DNA from: an uncultured Lachnospiraceae bacterium
Lineage (GTDB): Bacteria; Bacillota; Clostridia; Lachnospirales; Lachnospiraceae
DNA: 64,000 nt
Assembly: GCA_910585715.1 (NCBI GenBank)
Contig: CAJUEX010000005.1
Coordinates: 1-64,000, forward strand
Direction of reading: 5' to 3'
Shown here: piece after piece, positions 1 through 8,214 of the stretch
Numbering within the stretch: position 1 is the stretch's first letter
Layout of the letters: each line of letters starts with the position of its first letter
The notes under the pieces: generated by a model
Databases searched by the model: none
What the model saw: the letters and a program-made list of their open reading frames with translations, nothing else
Told to the model about the DNA's origin: nothing
Translations under genes and position numbers: made by a program

Positions 1-70
1 TTAGAAATCATTTTCTGCCTGCAGCCGGTTCTGATTCCTGTGTGGGAAGGCTGAGAGCTGAACTGTTACA
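1..70 (+). repeat. Right half of a long-hairpin repeat (copy A), cut by the window edge
   Basis: The first 8 bases match the end of the core seen at 52.29 kb and 63.10 kb (TTAGAAAT), and bases 9-70 align throughout with the right arm of the copy at 52300-52359, sharing blocks such as GATTCCTGT, TGGGAA and the tip GCTGAA(C/T)-GTTA. The left arm and core must lie before base 1. The copy sits directly after the stop codon of the lipoprotein gene and may end its transcript. A second degenerate tip-like motif (GGCTAAACTGCTACA) follows at 83-97. Confidence 0.7.
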
Positions 71-91
71 CACCTTATGCAGGCTAAACTG

Positions 92-1018
92 CTACATATT
101 GTCTTTTATGGCTACTATAACGGTTATCTTTTCTCCTTCATCTGAATAGGTGTCCATAATATACTGCTGTTCTCCAAAAGGAAATATTTGTGAGGCGGCG
201 GTTTTTGCCTCTTTTTTCAGCCGGAATAAAAGATGTGCTTTTCCGTTTTCAAAATCATATCCGTATAAGCAGTTTTCACTCTCATAATTAAAATCATAAT
301 CGATGCCGGATTTAAAGTTTCGGGTAAAGTTTCCCGCAAGCTTTATTTTCTGCTCCCTCGAAGGCTGAAAGGTTTCATCATCTATTTCCTTCATAGAATA
401 ACCGGAATCTGCGCTGGTCAGATATGCGACTCTTCCATTTTTTAATGTTATAAGCCCTTCTACGGGTTCTTGCAGATTTGCAAGTTCATTGAAATTCGAA
501 TCCATTATATGCAGTCCGTTGGATGCTCCAAAATAGTATCTGCCTTCCTGATCCACCTGTATATAGAAAATTGCCCGGCTGTCGTTTCGATATTCTATAG
601 GGAACTCCTCATACAGTTTTTCTCCATCAGCGGAACGGATATAAAAAATATATTTCTGCCCCCGAAGCCCCAATGCATAGACATCATTATTTTCTGACAC
701 TACAAAGTCAATAACGGAATCGTCCAATAAAACCTCTAAAGACTCCGCCTTGATTTCATAGCCATCCAACTGATAGGATATCAGTCTTCCTTTGGTTCTG
801 CTTTCTTCCAAATAATTATCTGCAGCATATATTATTCCGTTTCTTATCATTATTTTACCGCAGCCCTTTAACAAATATCCGTTTTTCAGCTTTGTGATTT
901 CATATGAAGCATTCCCGGTATGGTCAATTACTTTGCTGCAGCCGGCTATGAATGTGGATATCATAAGAAAAAGCAACAGCATACATGCAAGCTTTCCCTT
1001 CCTTTTATACTCTCTCAT
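92..1018 (-). CDS. Lipoprotein, last gene of the peptide/ABC operon
   Basis: An exported lipoprotein of about 308 residues. The N-terminus has basic residues, a hydrophobic stretch and a lipobox (FIAGC), so it should be lipidated on Cys and anchored outside the membrane. The rest is a run of short beta-strand-like segments without a motif I can name; a propeller-like fold is possible. I chose the Met at 1018 because AAGGA lies 9 nt upstream; an in-frame Met at 1036 lacks this. The gene overlaps the ATPase gene by 14 nt, so it is translationally coupled to an export system. It could be an accessory, sensor or immunity lipoprotein for the small secreted protein encoded first in the operon; that is inference. 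Confidence 0.8.
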   Translation of the reverse strand: MREYKRKGKLACMLLLFLMISTFIAGCSKVIDHTGNASYEITKLKNGYLLKGCGKIMIRNGIIYAADNYLEESRTKGRLISYQLDGYEIKAESLEVLLDDSVIDFVVSENNDVYALGLRGQKYIFYIRSADGEKLYEEFPIEYRNDSRAIFYIQVDQEGRYYFGASNGLHIMDSNFNELANLQEPVEGLITLKNGRVAYLTSADSGYSMKEIDDETFQPSREQKIKLAGNFTRNFKSGIDYDFNYESENCLYGYDFENGKAHLLFRLKKEAKTAASQIFPFGEQQYIMDTYSDEGEKITVIVAIKDNM

Positions 1019-1679
1019 CCGAAACAATCCTTCCATCTTCCAGCCGGATAATCCGGTCTGTCATATTTGCAATATGCTCATCATGGGTGACTACCAGAAC
1101 GGTCTTCCCCTTTTGGTTCATCGCCTTTAAAAGCTTCATGATATCCTGTCCTGTTGCCTGGTCCAAAGAACCGGTTGGTTCATCTGCCAGAATTAAATCA
1201 TTATCGGATGCCATGGCGCGGGCTATGGCACATCTTTGTTGCTCGCCGCCGGAAATATGTCCGGGAAATTTCCGCTTTAAGTGCCCGATTCCAAGCTGTT
1301 CTAAAATTTCATCTGCCTTTTCTTTCCGTTTCTTCTTATTTATATTTTTGGCACGCATGGGCAGTTCTACGTTTTCCCTGACTGTATAGCCCTGAATCAG
1401 TTCAAATTTCTGGAATACAAAAGCGATATTGTTTTTGCGGAATTCATTTAACTGCTTGCTGCCGTATTGGGAGACCTCACAGTCTTTAAACTGATATGTA
1501 CCTTCCGTAGGCACATCCATTGCGCCCAAAATGTTAAGCAGTGTGGTTTTCCCTGAGCCGGAAGGTCCCATAATAGCAGTGATTTCTCCCTGTTCAATAT
1601 GTAACTCTATATGGTCTAATACTCTTGTCTTTGCTTCTCCCATGCCATAATCCATGCAGATGTCTTTTAAATCTATCAT
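1005..1679 (-). CDS. ABC transporter ATP-binding protein, MacB/LolD type
   Basis: A 224-residue nucleotide-binding subunit. Visible motifs in order: Walker A GPSGSGKTT (about 39-47), a Q-loop region VFQKFELI, the ABC signature SGGEQQR, Walker B with the aspartate-glutamate pair in LILADEPTGSLD, and the switch His in VVTHDEH. The DEPTGSLD form and length match the MacB/LolD/FtsE branch, which drives permeases with large extracytoplasmic domains rather than classic import. Its start overlaps the permease stop by 4 nt (ATGA). It should dimerise under the two adjacent FtsX-like permeases and couple ATP use to movement of a peptide or lipoprotein at the outer face of the membrane. Confidence 0.93.
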   Translation of the reverse strand: MIDLKDICMDYGMGEAKTRVLDHIELHIEQGEITAIMGPSGSGKTTLLNILGAMDVPTEGTYQFKDCEVSQYGSKQLNEFRKNNIAFVFQKFELIQGYTVRENVELPMRAKNINKKKRKEKADEILEQLGIGHLKRKFPGHISGGEQQRCAIARAMASDNDLILADEPTGSLDQATGQDIMKLLKAMNQKGKTVLVVTHDEHIANMTDRIIRLEDGRIVSDERV

Positions 1680-2959
1680 AATGTTTCACCTCTTATATAG
1701 TCCATTGGTTTCCGGTTTCTTACCTGCACTGCTTTTACCCAGGTGAGCATAAGGCAGAGGATTAGAACGACAATTGCTAAAAGCAGGTAGCTTTTGCTGT
1801 ATATGCCTGTCAGGTCGCTGGTGCGTTGTTTGCCTATGTATTCTACAAAAAGATTGTATTGGTTTTGTAAAACAAAATAGCTAATAACAATAGTGGTTAT
1901 GGCAGAAAACAGAATTGGTAAAATGCTGTCCAAAACTTCAATTAACAAAATATCCTTTTGTGAAAATCCATTAGCATACCAGATGCCGATAATATTTCCA
2001 TTGTTCATTTTCTCCGCTAATGTATTGCAAAGGAGTACGCTGATACAGATGAATATGGTAACAACAAGAAAGTAGCTTATATTTTTAATCAACATCCGGT
2101 TTTCTTCCTTCTGCTCCTTCAGCACCTCCAGCCAGCTGGATTTTTCAATTTCCACTCCGGTTTCTTGAGAGATTTCATCTAATATGGCATTTACTTCATC
2201 GCTGGATTTGCCGTTGGTAAGAAAATAGGTGTCATAAGCAATGGGGTGAGCATCAAACATAATTATCTTATCATCCAATATTTCTCCATAATGAAGATTA
2301 AACAGGTCTCTGCTTGTTAATATTTCATCACTTAAAATCTTGCTTCCCTCTGCTAAGTATCCCTTTACAATGTATTTAATATTTTTATCATTACTGAATC
2401 CCCTATAATCCTTATTATAGTAAACTGTTCCTACAGGAATATCATGAAAGTCAGAACCTAAGTATAGATATCTTTCATTTTCCTTTGGATTCGTTTCTAA
2501 AAGTCCCTCCCTTAGTGTTATATTGCATAGCTGAAGGAACTCACCGAAAATAGGGACACATATAATAGTTGTATTATCAGTTATATGACCGTTTTTTATT
2601 AATATCTTTTTAATGTTAAATTCACTTTGTTGTGCGGACAATTCCTTTGCAAAATTATCCATGCCCAATTCCATAAAATATCGTTGTCCAATACTGGAAA
2701 AGCCTTTCTTTTTCATTTCTTCCATAAATTCGATTCCTTTATCTTCAGTATTAAGAATCCGGACAGTTCCAAGATTATGATTCCCTCCTACTATAATCCG
2801 GTTTGCTGCGCATTCTCTTTCATTTACGATAAAATAGAAAAAACCGGCAATGATGATTAACAGGAAGGAAGTGCAAAGGAGCAGAAAATTGATAAAGCGC
2901 TTTAACAGGTTGGTCCTGCAGTTTAAATATACATAAAAAATATGATTTTTTCCTTTCAT
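1676..2959 (-). CDS. FtsX-like ABC permease, second of two
   Basis: A 427-residue membrane protein with one N-terminal membrane segment (about 17-42), a long outside domain (about 45-290), then three C-terminal membrane segments. This is the MacB/FtsX layout. It starts directly after the stop of the preceding permease (TAAATG) behind GAGGT. Sequence conservation of these permeases is low, so the call rests on topology and on the adjoining MacB-type ATPase. With the 377-residue permease it would form a heterodimeric channel or mechanotransmission complex. Confidence 0.85.
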   Translation of the reverse strand: MKGKNHIFYVYLNCRTNLLKRFINFLLLCTSFLLIIIAGFFYFIVNERECAANRIIVGGNHNLGTVRILNTEDKGIEFMEEMKKKGFSSIGQRYFMELGMDNFAKELSAQQSEFNIKKILIKNGHITDNTTIICVPIFGEFLQLCNITLREGLLETNPKENERYLYLGSDFHDIPVGTVYYNKDYRGFSNDKNIKYIVKGYLAEGSKILSDEILTSRDLFNLHYGEILDDKIIMFDAHPIAYDTYFLTNGKSSDEVNAILDEISQETGVEIEKSSWLEVLKEQKEENRMLIKNISYFLVVTIFICISVLLCNTLAEKMNNGNIIGIWYANGFSQKDILLIEVLDSILPILFSAITTIVISYFVLQNQYNLFVEYIGKQRTSDLTGIYSKSYLLLAIVVLILCLMLTWVKAVQVRNRKPMDYIRGETL

Positions 2960-4090
2960 TTAAATTACCTCAAACAGATTCGTTCCAATTTTTCTTATAG
3001 AACGGTTTCTTAATATATTGATAATTGGCACTATGGTGGTTAGCATGAACAAAAAGAGCAGACTGACTGCCGGCAAGAGAAGTTGAAGATTCCGAAATAC
3101 CAGTAAGGATCCTATGATTCCGATTCCATAAAACAACCATACTTTATGATAAAAATAGCAGATAATCTTTCTGTCATTTAATCCAAAAGCTCTCATAATA
3201 ATCAGATCTCTTTTGTACCGTTCAAAAAGCAGTTTTGCAATAATGAAGGAATTGTAAAGGGCAAAGACAATCAGCCCCAGAATAAAGTATTTTAACAGCT
3301 TTAAAAAAAATCCAAAATCCCATTCATTTGAAGCATCCATTATCATAACTTCAAAATTTGGATAGTATTGTTTGCCCCATTCTGTTATAGTTGTAAGTTC
3401 TTTATCAATATCCGAATAATCAGAAGTAAAAAGCCAGGCTGTTACATTATATGGATTATCAGGACCAAGATACGACAATTTATTTTTTATGGTATCACCA
3501 ATCCATTTATAATTCACAAAAATTCGTGAATCCGATTCGTTTCCAGTAGTGTCTTGTAATATACCAATTACCTCATAAGGCACATCATCAATGAGCAAGT
3601 ACCTCTTTTTACCATTTAAATAAGTACTTTTTAATATGCCCGTTCCGATTATTACAGTATTTTGATTATTGTTGCCATCCACCCAGTACCTTCCGATTTT
3701 TAAAGGATATTTCAGAGGCTCATTTTGGCTTAGCAATATGGCTATGCTATCGCTCAGCCCAGCCTTACCCAAACGCACATCTATGTACATAAACAGGTTA
3801 CCGGTTTTTATTTTCCGTAATTCTTCCAGATATCCAAAAAAATCAGACATATTATTTTGATTCCCATATTCCACAGTAGCATCTGTTCCAGCAGAAATAT
3901 TTTCGTTACTGTCAAATCTAATATCTTTCTGAACAGTATACACACTTTGTTCTCTAATTTTCTGGATACGGTATATTTTGTCTGCCCCCTGAAAAACAAA
4001 GCAGATAAATACTAATGTTAGAATTAGGGAGATGCCAATCATGAAATCAAAATAGAATTGTTCTTTTGAAGTATGGCTTGCTTTTTTCAT
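2960..4090 (-). CDS. FtsX-like ABC permease, first of two
   Basis: A membrane protein of about 376 residues: N-terminal membrane helix (about 15-37), outside domain to about residue 265, then hydrophobic segments around 270-300, 315-335 and 340-365. The Met at 4090 follows AAAGGA; a TTG five codons earlier is less likely. It shares topology with its neighbour but not obvious sequence identity, which argues for a heterodimer rather than a recent duplication. It lies after an intercistronic hairpin that separates it from the small secreted protein gene, so it may be expressed at a lower level than the peptide. Confidence 0.8.
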   Translation of the reverse strand: MKKASHTSKEQFYFDFMIGISLILTLVFICFVFQGADKIYRIQKIREQSVYTVQKDIRFDSNENISAGTDATVEYGNQNNMSDFFGYLEELRKIKTGNLFMYIDVRLGKAGLSDSIAILLSQNEPLKYPLKIGRYWVDGNNNQNTVIIGTGILKSTYLNGKKRYLLIDDVPYEVIGILQDTTGNESDSRIFVNYKWIGDTIKNKLSYLGPDNPYNVTAWLFTSDYSDIDKELTTITEWGKQYYPNFEVMIMDASNEWDFGFFLKLLKYFILGLIVFALYNSFIIAKLLFERYKRDLIIMRAFGLNDRKIICYFYHKVWLFYGIGIIGSLLVFRNLQLLLPAVSLLFLFMLTTIVPIINILRNRSIRKIGTNLFEVI

Positions 4091-4107
4091 AAGATTTCCT
4101 TTCAAGC

Positions 4108-4134
4108 CGACTCCTTAAATTAAATAAGGAGTCG
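4108..4134 (-). promoter_or_regulatory. Intercistronic hairpin between peptide gene and transporter genes
   Basis: A perfect 10-bp stem (CGACTCCTTA / TAAGGAGTCG) with a 7-nt loop lies between the stop of the small secreted protein and the Shine-Dalgarno of the first permease. No T-run follows on the minus strand, so it is not a classic terminator. Partial termination or mRNA stabilisation, giving more peptide than transporter, would be typical for such a site; this is inference. Confidence 0.6.
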
Positions 4135-4164
4135 ACCACTGTTTTTTACTTCACCTTATTTCTA

Positions 4165-4527
4165 TCAATATGCTACAGCTCTTACAGTTCCATTTCCCTG
4201 GAGAGTAATCGTGCTTTTGCTTCCAGTTGCTTTAAAGGATTTATTTCGGTTTGAATTATCTCCATAAGTTAAAGATCTCTGGTTTACAATATTTGTATAA
4301 CTATCTCCATTTCCTACTGAAAATGTAGCTTTTGTAATTGCACCAGCATTTGAACCACCTAACCATGCACTGTAAACTCCAGCCGAACCGGTTCGATTGA
4401 TTACTCCAAAAGAATATGCCGAGCTATCAAACTGCAAAGATGTAGATGCCGCCTTTACAGGCGCAGCACACATTACAACCATAGCTCCTGCCAAAACAAT
4501 TCCCAATACTTTTTTATTTTTTATCAT
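4165..4527 (-). CDS. Small secreted protein, first gene of an ABC-transporter operon
   Basis: About 120 residues. The Met at 4527 follows GAGAGG by a good spacing, so I prefer it to the upstream Met at 4569. A signal peptide is clear: IKNKK, a hydrophobic core, then PVKA as a signal peptidase I site, leaving a mature protein of about 93 residues. The mature part has no Cys, is rich in Ser, Gly, Asn and Thr and looks like alternating beta strands. I do not recognise a family. Position before two FtsX-like permeases, a MacB-type ATPase and a lipoprotein resembles lactococcin 972-type bacteriocin loci in plan, though I cannot show sequence homology. Confidence 0.75.
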   Translation of the reverse strand: MIKNKKVLGIVLAGAMVVMCAAPVKAASTSLQFDSSAYSFGVINRTGSAGVYSAWLGGSNAGAITKATFSVGNGDSYTNIVNQRSLTYGDNSNRNKSFKATGSKSTITLQGNGTVRAVAY

Positions 4528-4622
4528 TTCTTTTCTTTCCTCTCTTTTTTCTATTTTGCATACAGCCATAACCCGGGTTTATAAAAGCTGTTTATGCCGA
4601 TATCTATTCCGCCATTGATTTA

Positions 4623-4650
4623 ATTATAATCTTATTTATTACAATGTCAA
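4623..4650 (-). promoter_or_regulatory. Sigma-A promoter of the secreted-peptide/ABC operon
   Basis: On the minus strand TTGACA (4645-4650), a 16-nt spacer and TATAAT (4623-4628): both hexamers are consensus. Transcription should start near 4615, giving a leader of about 90 nt. The 334-nt gap 4570-4903 holds this promoter and, on the other side, the start region of the sigma factor gene; I see no gene in it. Confidence 0.8.
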
Positions 4651-4903
4651 TGCTTAGTTTATAAATGTTTTACTTTTGCATTAAATATTTGTATATTTCG
4701 TAGATATATTATACAAATCTTTTAAAGCACTATTCAACATACTGTGACAGAAGAATAAGCAATTCTTCCAGGTTCCAATTCCACACTCATACTCTCCCAA
4801 TATCACGCAAAAAAAATTTACAAATTTTTTCCCCATTCCTGACTTTTCAACCTGCCAAAACATCTATACTATAAAAGAAAGAAAAGAAAGGAGTAAAACA
4901 GCC

Positions 4904-5395
4904 TTGAAAAAAGACAATTATGACATTCTGGCAGACTACATCACCGGCAATCAGGATAAATTTTACAGGCTTGCCTTCACCTACGTGCACCAAAAAGAAG
5001 CCGCACTGGATATTGTACAGAATGCAGTGGTAAAGGCACTGCAAAGCTATGAAAGCATCCGCAACATATCCTTTATAAAAACCTGGTTCTACCGGATACT
5101 GGTAAATGAAAGCCTGTCCTATTTGAGAAAAGCACAAAGGGAATATCCCATGGATTTATCTTCTATTTTGGAAACTGCCTATTCCGGCAGTGACGGCACT
5201 GAAAAACTGGAAGTATTCCAGATTGTGAACCACCTTCCCGAGCCCGGGCGCACCATTATATTTTTACATTATTACGAGGGCTTTACCTTAAAGGAAATCA
5301 GTCAGATTAAGGAAATGAAATTAAGCACGGTAAAATACCATTTATATGCTTCCCTTGAAAAATTAAAAGAAATGATAAAGGAGGAAACAGCATGA
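4904..5395 (+). CDS. ECF-type RNA polymerase sigma factor
   Basis: A 163-residue sigma-70 family factor of the extracytoplasmic function group. Region 2 spans about 12-75 (LAFTYVHQKEAALDIVQNA and the RNISFIKTWFYRI helix), region 4 about 105-160 with the helix-turn-helix around YEGFTLKEISQIKEMKLSTV. Length and the absence of regions 1 and 3 fit ECF factors. The start is TTG at 4904 behind AAAGGAG. The stop overlaps the next gene by 4 nt (ATGA), and that gene is an RsiV-like anti-sigma factor, so this is likely a SigV-like pair answering cell-envelope stress. The promoter is probably in the AT-rich 100 nt upstream, but I could not place it firmly. Confidence 0.92.
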   Translation: MKKDNYDILADYITGNQDKFYRLAFTYVHQKEAALDIVQNAVVKALQSYESIRNISFIKTWFYRILVNESLSYLRKAQREYPMDLSSILETAYSGSDGTEKLEVFQIVNHLPEPGRTIIFLHYYEGFTLKEISQIKEMKLSTVKYHLYASLEKLKEMIKEETA

Positions 5396-6408
5396 AGGAA
5401 ATCAAAGATTCCAAAGATATTTACGATGCAATCAAGGTTCCGGCTGAGCTCTCTTCTGTAATCGAAAAGGCAATTCAAACGGAAAAAAAGGAAAGGAGTG
5501 TTACTATGAAAGAAAACAGATTTAGAAAAGCATGGATGCCTGCAGCTGCGGCTGTTTTGGTAATCGGAATTACCATTGGCTTAAATACCAGTGAGGCATT
5601 TGCCAAGAGTGCCGAAAACATCCCTATTCTCGGTACAATTGCCAAAGTACTGACCATAAGGGACTATGAATCTGAGGATAATGTGAATATAAGTATTGAA
5701 CAGCCAGAAATCGTGGTGGACGATAAGGAAGCCCCTGCAGACTCGGATACGGCTGCTTCCCCAGATGAAACAGCTGACAAGGCGCAGGCAGATGCTTCCG
5801 GTACAAAAGAACCGGCAGACTCCTCTTCCACAGACTATGTGGCGGATGTAAACGCTGCCATTGAAAAAATAGTATCTGATTATAAGGCAGACGCAACAAA
5901 ACGAATTGAAGAATACAAGCAGGCATTTTTGGAAACAGGCGGCACCGAGGAAGAATGGCTGGAACGGGGCGCAGATATTGATGTATCTTATGAGATAAAA
6001 TATCAGTCTGACAACATTCTCTCCCTTGCCCTCACCACCAATGAAAGCTGGGTAGCATCCTATGGGGAGCAATACTTTTTCAACATGGATCTGGCAAAGG
6101 GAAAAGATATTACGTTAGAAGAAATTCTCGGAGAAAATTATGTGGAAAAAGCTAATGCTGTCATTTTGGAACAAATCAAACAGCGCAGCGAAACAGAAGG
6201 CTATGTATACTGGGGCTATGAACAGTACAATAAAGAATATTCCGAAGCAAATCCCGATGACGATTTTATGATAGACGAAGGCTTTAAGACCGTAGGCCCG
6301 GAAACAAAATTTTATATTAACCAGGCCGGAAATCCGGTTGTGGTATTTGACAAATACGAAATCGGTCCCGGCTATATGGGCAGTCAGGAATTTGAAATTG
6401 AAAAGTAA
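5392..6408 (+). CDS. RsiV-like anti-sigma factor with DUF3298 domain
   Basis: A 338-residue membrane-anchored regulator. A cytoplasmic N-terminal part (1-45) contacts the sigma factor, one membrane helix lies at about 48-65 (MPAAAAVLVIGITIGL), then a low-complexity acidic Ala/Asp/Ser linker (about 105-145), then an outside DUF3298-type domain (about 190-335) of the kind found in RsiV, which in Bacillus binds lysozyme and is then cleaved. It overlaps the sigma gene by 4 nt. The exact ligand here cannot be read from sequence. The 3' end overlaps the convergent NUDIX gene by 25 nt. Confidence 0.85.
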   Translation: MKEIKDSKDIYDAIKVPAELSSVIEKAIQTEKKERSVTMKENRFRKAWMPAAAAVLVIGITIGLNTSEAFAKSAENIPILGTIAKVLTIRDYESEDNVNISIEQPEIVVDDKEAPADSDTAASPDETADKAQADASGTKEPADSSSTDYVADVNAAIEKIVSDYKADATKRIEEYKQAFLETGGTEEEWLERGADIDVSYEIKYQSDNILSLALTTNESWVASYGEQYFFNMDLAKGKDITLEEILGENYVEKANAVILEQIKQRSETEGYVYWGYEQYNKEYSEANPDDDFMIDEGFKTVGPETKFYINQAGNPVVVFDKYEIGPGYMGSQEFEIEK

Positions 6409-6938
6409 TAAGCCGCCATCTGGCTTCTGGAGGAGAATTCGTGGGTTTTTAACAGCCCGCGAATTTCTTCTTTTGTATAAAACCTTGCGGCAATTTCCTC
6501 ATTTTCTGAAGTATGGTCTGAAAAATCCCCTTCTACCTCCACATAGGCAATGTATGTTTTAATATCGGAAATCCCCACTGCTGAATAAGAAGGAGGAAGA
6601 ATAGTCTTTATCTCCTTTACGGAAAGCCCGGTCTCCTCATACAGCTCCCGCCTGATACATTTTTCGATTGTTTCCCCCTCTTCTATCATCCCTGCACATA
6701 GATTAAAAATCGTTTTGTTAATGCCCATACGGAATTCTCTTAACAAAAGAAGCTCATCTCTTCTTGTTGCCACAATGGAAACGCCGCTTACGCCCTGCCC
6801 CAGATCTTCTTTGGAATGCAGCTCCTTGCGGCTGACGATTTCATACTTTTTCTCCCTGCCTGCTTTATTTAAATAAGTGAGCTCATAATTTTTTAAATAT
6901 TTTCCGTCTCTTACTTTTTTTAATTCCAATAAATTCAT
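6384..6938 (-). CDS. NUDIX hydrolase, ADP-ribose pyrophosphatase-like
   Basis: About 184 residues from the Met at 6938, which has AGGAG upstream; a Met at 6983 would overlap the RNase G gene. The NUDIX box is complete: G-MIEEG-E-TIEKCI-RRELYEETGL, with the catalytic REXXEE glutamates. Placement and the preceding beta-rich region resemble ADP-ribose pyrophosphatases (NudF-like), which split ADP-ribose to AMP and ribose 5-phosphate, but substrate choice in this family is not safely predicted. It lies 17 nt after the RNase G gene in the same direction. Confidence 0.85.
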   Translation of the reverse strand: MNLLELKKVRDGKYLKNYELTYLNKAGREKKYEIVSRKELHSKEDLGQGVSGVSIVATRRDELLLLREFRMGINKTIFNLCAGMIEEGETIEKCIRRELYEETGLSVKEIKTILPPSYSAVGISDIKTYIAYVEVEGDFSDHTSENEEIAARFYTKEEIRGLLKTHEFSSRSQMAAYYFSISNS

Positions 6939-6955
6939 TCTTAGTTTCTCCTGTT

Positions 6956-8206
6956 TTATGCTTCTTTGAAAAGTCCCCTGCATTTTTCAGAAAGAGGCGC
7001 CGCTATTTTCTTTCTTGTAATCTCAACAAGTCCAAGCGGTGTTATGTCAACCAACGCGGTAGGTACAGGGTCTTTCCTGCATTGTTCCCTGAAAAAAGAA
7101 ATCAATTCCTCTTCCTTTTCTTTCTCTTCCAGATTGATAAAATCCACAAGGATAATGCCTGAAAGGTTCCGAAGCCGGATTTGCCTTGCAGCTTCCATGG
7201 CGGCTTCCTTATTCACCTTAAAATGCATTTCCTGCCGTTTCTTTTTCTCCGTGCACTTTCCCGAATTTACGTCAATGACTGTCAAAGCCTCGGTAGGCTC
7301 AATGACCAGATAGCCTCCGGATTTTAGCCAGACCTTTTTTCTAAGTGCCTCCTCAAGCTTTCCCTTTAATCCGTACAGATTTTGAAGGGAAAGCAATTCA
7401 TCCTTATAAAAAGAGACTTTTTCAGAAAGCCCGGTATCCAAAAGCTGTCCGTATATTTCTTCATCATCGGTAATAATCCGGTTTATATGGGACATATAAG
7501 TATCCTGGGCTTTTTTTACGGCAAAGGGCTTATCCTGATATAATAAAGTAAAAGGAGTTCTTGTTTTTGCTTTGTCAAAAAGTACCTCCTTTTTTTTCAG
7601 AAGCTCTTCTATTTCCTCCCACAAAAGAGGTATGGTTTCTTCTGTGAGATTTTCGGCATTGGTACGGAAAATCAAGCCAAACTGCCCTTTCCCGCTTCCA
7701 AATTGGCTTGTATCAAAAGCAGTCTTTAAAAAGTCCTTCTGCTTTTTGGAAAGCTTATTGGAGAATCCTATTTTCCGGCATTCTGTAGACAATACAGAAT
7801 AGGTTCCGCTAAAGGTCAGATTGGTGGTCAGAACCGCATCCTTTGTTTTCACAGGCTCCTTTTCCACCTGCACCAAAAGCTCGTCTCCCTGAGACAGACC
7901 GCCATTATAGGTGCGGTTGAGCAAATAGGGCTCTCTCCCTGTTTCCATGGACAAAAAGCCTATGGCTCCGGGCTTATATTCCACAAATGCCGCATTCAGG
8001 TTCTTTGCAATATTCCGTATTTTTCCAATGTAAATATTGTTTAAAATGCCGCATTCCTTTCCTTCTTCATCCAGGCTTGCCATATCTGCCTGAATCAAAG
8101 TATTGCCTTCCAAATAAAAGCTCAAGGGAATCTGATTTATTCTGGTAAAAACCAGTTTGTTTTCATATGCGGTAAAATCTTCCTTTTCTTTAAAGGGCGC
8201 TATCAT
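6956..8206 (-). CDS. rng: Ribonuclease G/E family endoribonuclease
   Basis: A 416-residue endoribonuclease. An S1-like RNA-binding segment lies near 35-75 (NIYIGKIRNIAKNLNAAFVE), the 5'-sensor region follows, and the DNase I-like catalytic part has the two metal-binding aspartates in TVIDVNSGK and ILVDFINLE. The protein ends just after EITRKK: the usual Cys-X-X-Cys zinc link and small domain of E. coli RNase E/G are missing, and only one Cys is left there. This short form is probably native to the lineage. Expected role: 5'-end-dependent RNA processing. It is 8 nt from the DUF2344 gene and forms a unit with it and the radical-SAM gene. Confidence 0.9.
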   Translation of the reverse strand: MIAPFKEKEDFTAYENKLVFTRINQIPLSFYLEGNTLIQADMASLDEEGKECGILNNIYIGKIRNIAKNLNAAFVEYKPGAIGFLSMETGREPYLLNRTYNGGLSQGDELLVQVEKEPVKTKDAVLTTNLTFSGTYSVLSTECRKIGFSNKLSKKQKDFLKTAFDTSQFGSGKGQFGLIFRTNAENLTEETIPLLWEEIEELLKKKEVLFDKAKTRTPFTLLYQDKPFAVKKAQDTYMSHINRIITDDEEIYGQLLDTGLSEKVSFYKDELLSLQNLYGLKGKLEEALRKKVWLKSGGYLVIEPTEALTVIDVNSGKCTEKKKRQEMHFKVNKEAAMEAARQIRLRNLSGIILVDFINLEEKEKEEELISFFREQCRKDPVPTALVDITPLGLVEITRKKIAAPLSEKCRGLFKEA

Positions 8207-8214
8207 AATTGTCT

